Positions 60,716 through 64,000 of a stretch of DNA of 64,000 bases are shown piece after piece. A program made the position numbers and the translations under genes. The notes below the pieces were generated by a model. That model was not told where the DNA came from and made no database searches. It saw nothing but the letters and a program-made list of their open reading frames with translations. Positions within the stretch are counted from its first letter, which is position 1. Each line of letters begins with the position of its first letter. The stretch is from Chloroflexota bacterium (GTDB taxonomy: Bacteria > Chloroflexota > Anaerolineae > Aggregatilineales > Phototrophicaceae): the NCBI GenBank assembly GCA_011523735.1, contig WTGB01000058.1:1-64000 (forward strand). The letters run 5' to 3'.

Positions 60716-61736
60716 TCCAGCTATGGCGGTTGACACGCGTAAGACCTTCGACGAGGACGATAACATCCTCGAAGTTACCGATCTGAAAAAACATTTCCCC
60801 ATATCATCTGGCATCGTCTTTCAGCGGCAGGTCGGCGCCGTGCGCGCGGTGGACGGCGTCAGTTTCAATGTAATCCGCGGTGAAACCTTGGGCTTGGTGG
60901 GCGAATCCGGCTGTGGCAAGAGCACGACGGGCCGGACTATCCTGCAACTATACCGCCCGACCGAAGGCAGCGTCAAATTCGAAGGGCAAGAATTGTCCAC
61001 CATGACGGGCAATGACCTGCGCCAGATGCGCCGCCGGATGCAGATTATCTTTCAAGACCCCTTCGCGTCGCTGAACCCGCGCATGACCGTCGGCAGCATC
61101 GTCAGCGAGCCGCTGCAAATCCACAAGATGTATGCCAACAAAAAAGAACGGCAGCAATACGTCGAGCAACTGATGGAAAAAGTCGGTTTGAATCCTTATT
61201 TCATCAACCGCTACCCGCATGAATTCTCCGGCGGGCAGCGGCAGCGCATCGGCATCGCCCGCGCCCTGGCTTTGCAGCCCAGTTTCATAGTTGCCGATGA
61301 GCCGATTTCGGCGCTCGATGTCTCGATTCAAGCGCAGGTTGTCAACTTGATGGAAGAACTGCAAGACGAGCTTGGCTTGACCTATCTCTTCATCGCCCAT
61401 GACCTCAGCATGGTGCGCCATATCTGCGATCGCGTCGCCGTGATGTACCTGGGCAAAATCGTCGAACTAGGTCCTGTCGATGAGGTTTATGACAACCCGC
61501 AGCATCCCTATACGCAGGCGCTGCTGTCAGCCGTGCCTGTGCCGGACCCGATCGTCGAGGAGAATCGCCAGCGCATTATCATCTCCGGCGATCTGCCTAA
61601 CCCGGCTAATCCGCCGACCGGCTGCAACTTCAACACGCGCTGTCCGGTCGCCTTCGATCTCTGCTACCAGGAGCCGGATCCGCCGCTCATTGAGGTACGA
61701 CCCAATCACTTCGTGAGTTGCCATCGGGTCACTTAG
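60708..61736 (+). CDS. Oligopeptide/dipeptide ABC transporter ATPase (DppF/OppF type)
   Basis: 342 residues, starting inside the end of the previous gene. DppF-type opening [20 protein letters not shown], Walker [23 protein letters not shown], signature [15 protein letters not shown], Walker [13 protein letters not shown] and [13 protein letters not shown]. The C-terminus contains [17 protein letters not shown], the usual Cys motif. It would form the ATPase dimer with the DppD-like protein for uptake of peptides or related molecules. A terminator follows at 61758. Confidence 0.93.
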   Translation: MSSPAMAVDTRKTFDEDDNILEVTDLKKHFPISSGIVFQRQVGAVRAVDGVSFNVIRGETLGLVGESGCGKSTTGRTILQLYRPTEGSVKFEGQELSTMTGNDLRQMRRRMQIIFQDPFASLNPRMTVGSIVSEPLQIHKMYANKKERQQYVEQLMEKVGLNPYFINRYPHEFSGGQRQRIGIARALALQPSFIVADEPISALDVSIQAQVVNLMEELQDELGLTYLFIAHDLSMVRHICDRVAVMYLGKIVELGPVDEVYDNPQHPYTQALLSAVPVPDPIVEENRQRIIISGDLPNPANPPTGCNFNTRCPVAFDLCYQEPDPPLIEVRPNHFVSCHRVT

Positions 61737-61757
61737 CCAAAGCGGAGCTGCGAATTG

Positions 61758-61792
61758 AGGGCATAACTTCATAGAGTTGTGCCCTTTTGTTT
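61758..61792 (+). terminator. Terminator after the peptide-transporter ATPase pair
   Basis: AGGGCATAACT (61758-61768) pairs with AGTTGTGCCCT (61775-61785), 11 bp with one wobble, followed by TTTTGTTTT. It ends about 16 bases before the next ATG at 61808. Confidence 0.85.
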
Positions 61793-61807
61793 TACAGAAG
61801 ACAAAAT

Positions 61808-62827
61808 ATGACTATCATTGGCGCATATCTGGGCTCGCATACCTGGCGAAACTGGAGCCTCGAACAGGCACGAGCCGAACTGAAGCGCTATAAGCGCTAT
61901 GGCATCAACACGATCTTTGCCGAAGCCGATCATTATCCCCACGATATCATTCAAAGCGCGCATCTTTGCGGAATGCGCTTTATGGGCGGTCTGACCTGTT
62001 TTAACAACAACGATGTGCTGGCGCATAATCCCAAGCTTCATCCCGTCTGCCGAGATGGGCGGAGGCGTCCGCAAATGAATTGGTATATTGGCATTAGGCC
62101 AACGTACCAACCGTACGCTCAATCACGGCTTGATATTCTGAGCAACATGTCGGAAACATATAAGCTGGATGGGATATGGCTGGATTTCATTCGCTGGCCC
62201 CTGCATTGGGAACATGAATTGCGCGCTGATACACCCGCCCCGCTGGAATCGAGTTTTGACGCGCATACGCTTAAGCGATTTGCGGATTACGCGGATGTTG
62301 ATATTCCCGCCGGCACGACGATGGACCAAGCGGATTGGATCCTGCAGACCCAAAAAGACAGGTGGATTGATTTTAAGTGTCATGTTATCACCGACTTTGT
62401 CGCTCAGGCGAAGACGATTGTTGATACCTATTTGCGTGGCAAACCGTTAGGGCTGGATATCGTGCCGGCCAAATCTACACAGCGCGAACATCTGCTCGGG
62501 CAGAGACTGCATGAATTGTCCGCTCATGCTGACTGCTTCTCGCCAATGCTGTATCATCATCTTCTGGGTTTCTCAACCGGCTGGATGATTGAAACCCTGG
62601 ATGAATTGGCGGCGGAAACGGATAAACCACTCGTTCCCTTTGTACAAGTTGATGCATTTTCCAAGAACGACGAAGCCTTTTCGGCAAAGGAATGGGAAGA
62701 AATCTTGCATGTGACCCTTTCACACGATAGAACCGCCGGGCTGATCGCTTTTACCGGGGATATGCTCCATGCCAATGGTCGCGGGCGCTCATTAGGAAAT
62801 CTGCTGCGGCGTCACCAGCTGATCTAA
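61808..62827 (+). CDS. Predicted glycosidase-like TIM-barrel protein of unknown function
   Basis: 339 residues from ATG 61808. The opening IIGAYLGSHTWRNWSLEQAR and KRYGINTIFAEADHYPHDII, followed by MRFMGGLTCFNNNDVLAHNP, read as beta/alpha units. YKLDGIWLDFIRWPLHWE holds an Asp placed as in glycoside hydrolases of the GHL/DUF4015 kind, and LGLDIVPAKSTQREHLLGQ and ADCFSPMLYHHLLGFSTG continue the barrel. No signal peptide, so it would act inside the cell if it is an enzyme. The family is not certain. It follows the transporter pair after a terminator, so it is likely transcribed separately. Confidence 0.7.
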   Translation: MTIIGAYLGSHTWRNWSLEQARAELKRYKRYGINTIFAEADHYPHDIIQSAHLCGMRFMGGLTCFNNNDVLAHNPKLHPVCRDGRRRPQMNWYIGIRPTYQPYAQSRLDILSNMSETYKLDGIWLDFIRWPLHWEHELRADTPAPLESSFDAHTLKRFADYADVDIPAGTTMDQADWILQTQKDRWIDFKCHVITDFVAQAKTIVDTYLRGKPLGLDIVPAKSTQREHLLGQRLHELSAHADCFSPMLYHHLLGFSTGWMIETLDELAAETDKPLVPFVQVDAFSKNDEAFSAKEWEEILHVTLSHDRTAGLIAFTGDMLHANGRGRSLGNLLRRHQLI

Positions 62828-62881
62828 GTAAGAGACCAGGACCAAATCGTAACTCTCTCTGCTGGACAGAAGTGTCAACAG

Positions 62882-64000
62882 CTATTCGGGCGTATAGAAG
62901 GCCACCGCTGGACCATCCACAATCTGAACAAACTCCTCCGCATTGAGCGTCTCCCGCTCAATCAGAATCTCGACCAGTTCGTCCATCTTGTCCTTCTGCT
63001 CCAGCAGCAGCGACTTGGCGCGCTCATAGGCCGCCTGCAAGATCCGCTTGACCTCATCATCGATCTGCTGGGCGTAATGCTCGCTGTAATCCCGCTGCTC
63101 GGCGATCTCGCGCCCTAGGAAAACCGCGCCTTGTCCATTGCCATAAGAACGCGGACCAAGCAGGTCGCTCATGCCAAATTGCGTCACCATCGCCCGCGCC
63201 ATCCGCGTCGCCTGCTGCAAGTCATTGCTGGCGCCGGTGGTGAATTGGTTATAGATGATCTCCTCAGCCGCCCGGCCGCCCATGGCCGCCACGATGTCGT
63301 CCTCGAACTTCTCTCGCGTGATCAGCATGTCGTCGCCATCGGGCAGCGGCATAACATAACCGCCGGCTCGCCCGCGCGATACAATCGTGATCTTGTGCAC
63401 CGGGCTGGTATTGTCCAGCAAGTGGAAGAGCAGGGCGTGCCCCGCTTCGTGATAGGCGACCTTCTCCTTCTCTTCCGGCGTGATGACGCGGCTGCGGCGT
63501 TCCGGTCCCATCACTACGCGTTCCATCGCTTCCTGCATCTCGCTCATGCCGATGGATTTCTTGTTGCGGCGCGCCGCCAGAATGGCCGCCTCATTCACCA
63601 GGTTTTCCAAGTCAGCGCCGCTGAAGCCGGCTGTGATCTTCGCCAGCGCTTCGACATCGACATCGCCCGCCAGGGGCTTGCCCCGCGAATGCACTTTGAG
63701 GATTTCCTGCCGCCCCTTGACATCCGGATTGTCCATCACCACTTTGCGGTCGAACCGGCCCGGACGTAACAGCGCCGGATCGAGGATATCGGGCCGGTTG
63801 GTGGCGGCGATGATGATGATGTTGGTGTCGTTGTCGAAGCCGTCCATCTCTACTAAAATCTGGTTGAGCGTCTGTTCGCGTTCGTCGTGTCCGCCGCCCA
63901 AGCCAGCGCCACGATGTCTGCCCACCGCGTCGATCTCGTCAACGAAGACGATGGCGGGCGCTTCCGCCTTTGCCCGCTCGAAGAGGTCGCGGACGCGACT
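62882..64000 (-). CDS. ftsH: ATP-dependent zinc metalloprotease FtsH (C-terminal part, runs off right edge)
   Basis: 373 codons are in the window and the frame is open to position 64000. The visible part starts [20 protein letters not shown], Walker [10 protein letters not shown], then the second region of homology ([20 protein letters not shown]), the AAA lid and the protease domain with zinc site [12 protein letters not shown] third ligand Asp lies further on, and [16 protein letters not shown] is typical. It degrades membrane and short-lived proteins and is normally anchored by two N-terminal helices, which would lie outside the window. The C-terminus ([13 protein letters not shown]) is a little short but normal. 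Confidence 0.95.
   Translation of the reverse strand, partial: SRVRDLFERAKAEAPAIVFVDEIDAVGRHRGAGLGGGHDEREQTLNQILVEMDGFDNDTNIIIIAATNRPDILDPALLRPGRFDRKVVMDNPDVKGRQEILKVHSRGKPLAGDVDVEALAKITAGFSGADLENLVNEAAILAARRNKKSIGMSEMQEAMERVVMGPERRSRVITPEEKEKVAYHEAGHALLFHLLDNTSPVHKITIVSRGRAGGYVMPLPDGDDMLITREKFEDDIVAAMGGRAAEEIIYNQFTTGASNDLQQATRMARAMVTQFGMSDLLGPRSYGNGQGAVFLGREIAEQRDYSEHYAQQIDDEVKRILQAAYERAKSLLLEQKDKMDELVEILIERETLNAEEFVQIVDGPAVAFYTPE

Overview
The window is 64 kb of moderately GC-rich, gene-dense bacterial DNA. It carries about 50 protein genes and two tRNA genes (Arg-CCT and Phe-GAA). No plasmid, phage or insertion-sequence genes were recognised. The gene set suggests a heterotrophic member of the Chloroflexota, probably Anaerolineae-like. 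The reasons are several sugar and peptide ABC transporters, several enolase-superfamily and class II aldolase enzymes, TTG/GTG starts, and secreted CSLREA-type beta-helix proteins with LysM or SH3 modules. This placement is an inference from gene content only.

Layout, left to right. 1-3.0 kb (minus): a BMP-type ABC transporter (ATPase and permease) with a molybdopterin oxidoreductase between them. 3.0-7.3 kb: an AT-rich gap, then cell-surface genes: a Cys-rich secreted protein whose signal peptide is broken at a G12 tract, a lipoprotein, and a large CSLREA/LysM beta-helix protein. 7.3-13.4 kb: a nucleotidyltransferase, an enolase-superfamily enzyme coupled to a threonine-dehydratase-like lyase, a Wzz-like protein, MetY and a DMT transporter. 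13.6-19.2 kb: a sugar uptake and catabolism cluster (class II aldolase, binding protein, two permeases, FGGY kinase). 19.2-29.3 kb: a glycoside-hydrolase-like protein, a repeat-rich gap of about 850 bp, a TPR protein, a thioredoxin-NHL protein, an HtrA protease, a transporter and a ferredoxin. 29.5-38.8 kb: tRNA-Arg, a small ORF with no standard start codon, thrS, a rhomboid protease, tRNA-Phe, a glycosyltransferase, a GH172 protein and an FAH-family hydrolase. 39.3-48.7 kb: a ManD-like enzyme, a serine-biosynthesis pair, a second CSLREA protein, an IolE-like/threonine-dehydratase pair and an ankyrin protein. 48.7-59.4 kb: a Usp-DUF389 membrane protein, MetA, a YitT protein, an SDR, a TlpA-like protein, Ndk and a GDP-fucose-synthase-like enzyme. 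59.7-64 kb: two oligopeptide-transporter ATPases, a predicted glycosidase-like protein and the C-terminal part of FtsH.

Methionine synthesis is represented by MetA (54.2 kb) and MetY (11.1 kb), which could act in sequence. Sugar handling dominates: the 13.6-19.2 kb cluster would import a sugar, phosphorylate it and cleave it, while the enolase-family enzymes and PLP lyases would dehydrate sugar acids and amino acids.

The most notable observations are as follows. (1) A G12 tract throws a complete signal peptide with a strong ribosome-binding site one base out of frame, which suggests phase variation or a sequencing error. (2) Two paralogous surface proteins share a C-terminal Cys module, and in one of them it is split by an inserted LysM. 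(3) An 81-codon ORF has a good Shine-Dalgarno in front of ATA. (4) Dispersed hairpin repeats sit between genes, one of them forming the C-terminus of an ATPase. (5) Catalytic residues are substituted in an aldolase and in an SDR. All product names rest on motif reading; no database search was run.
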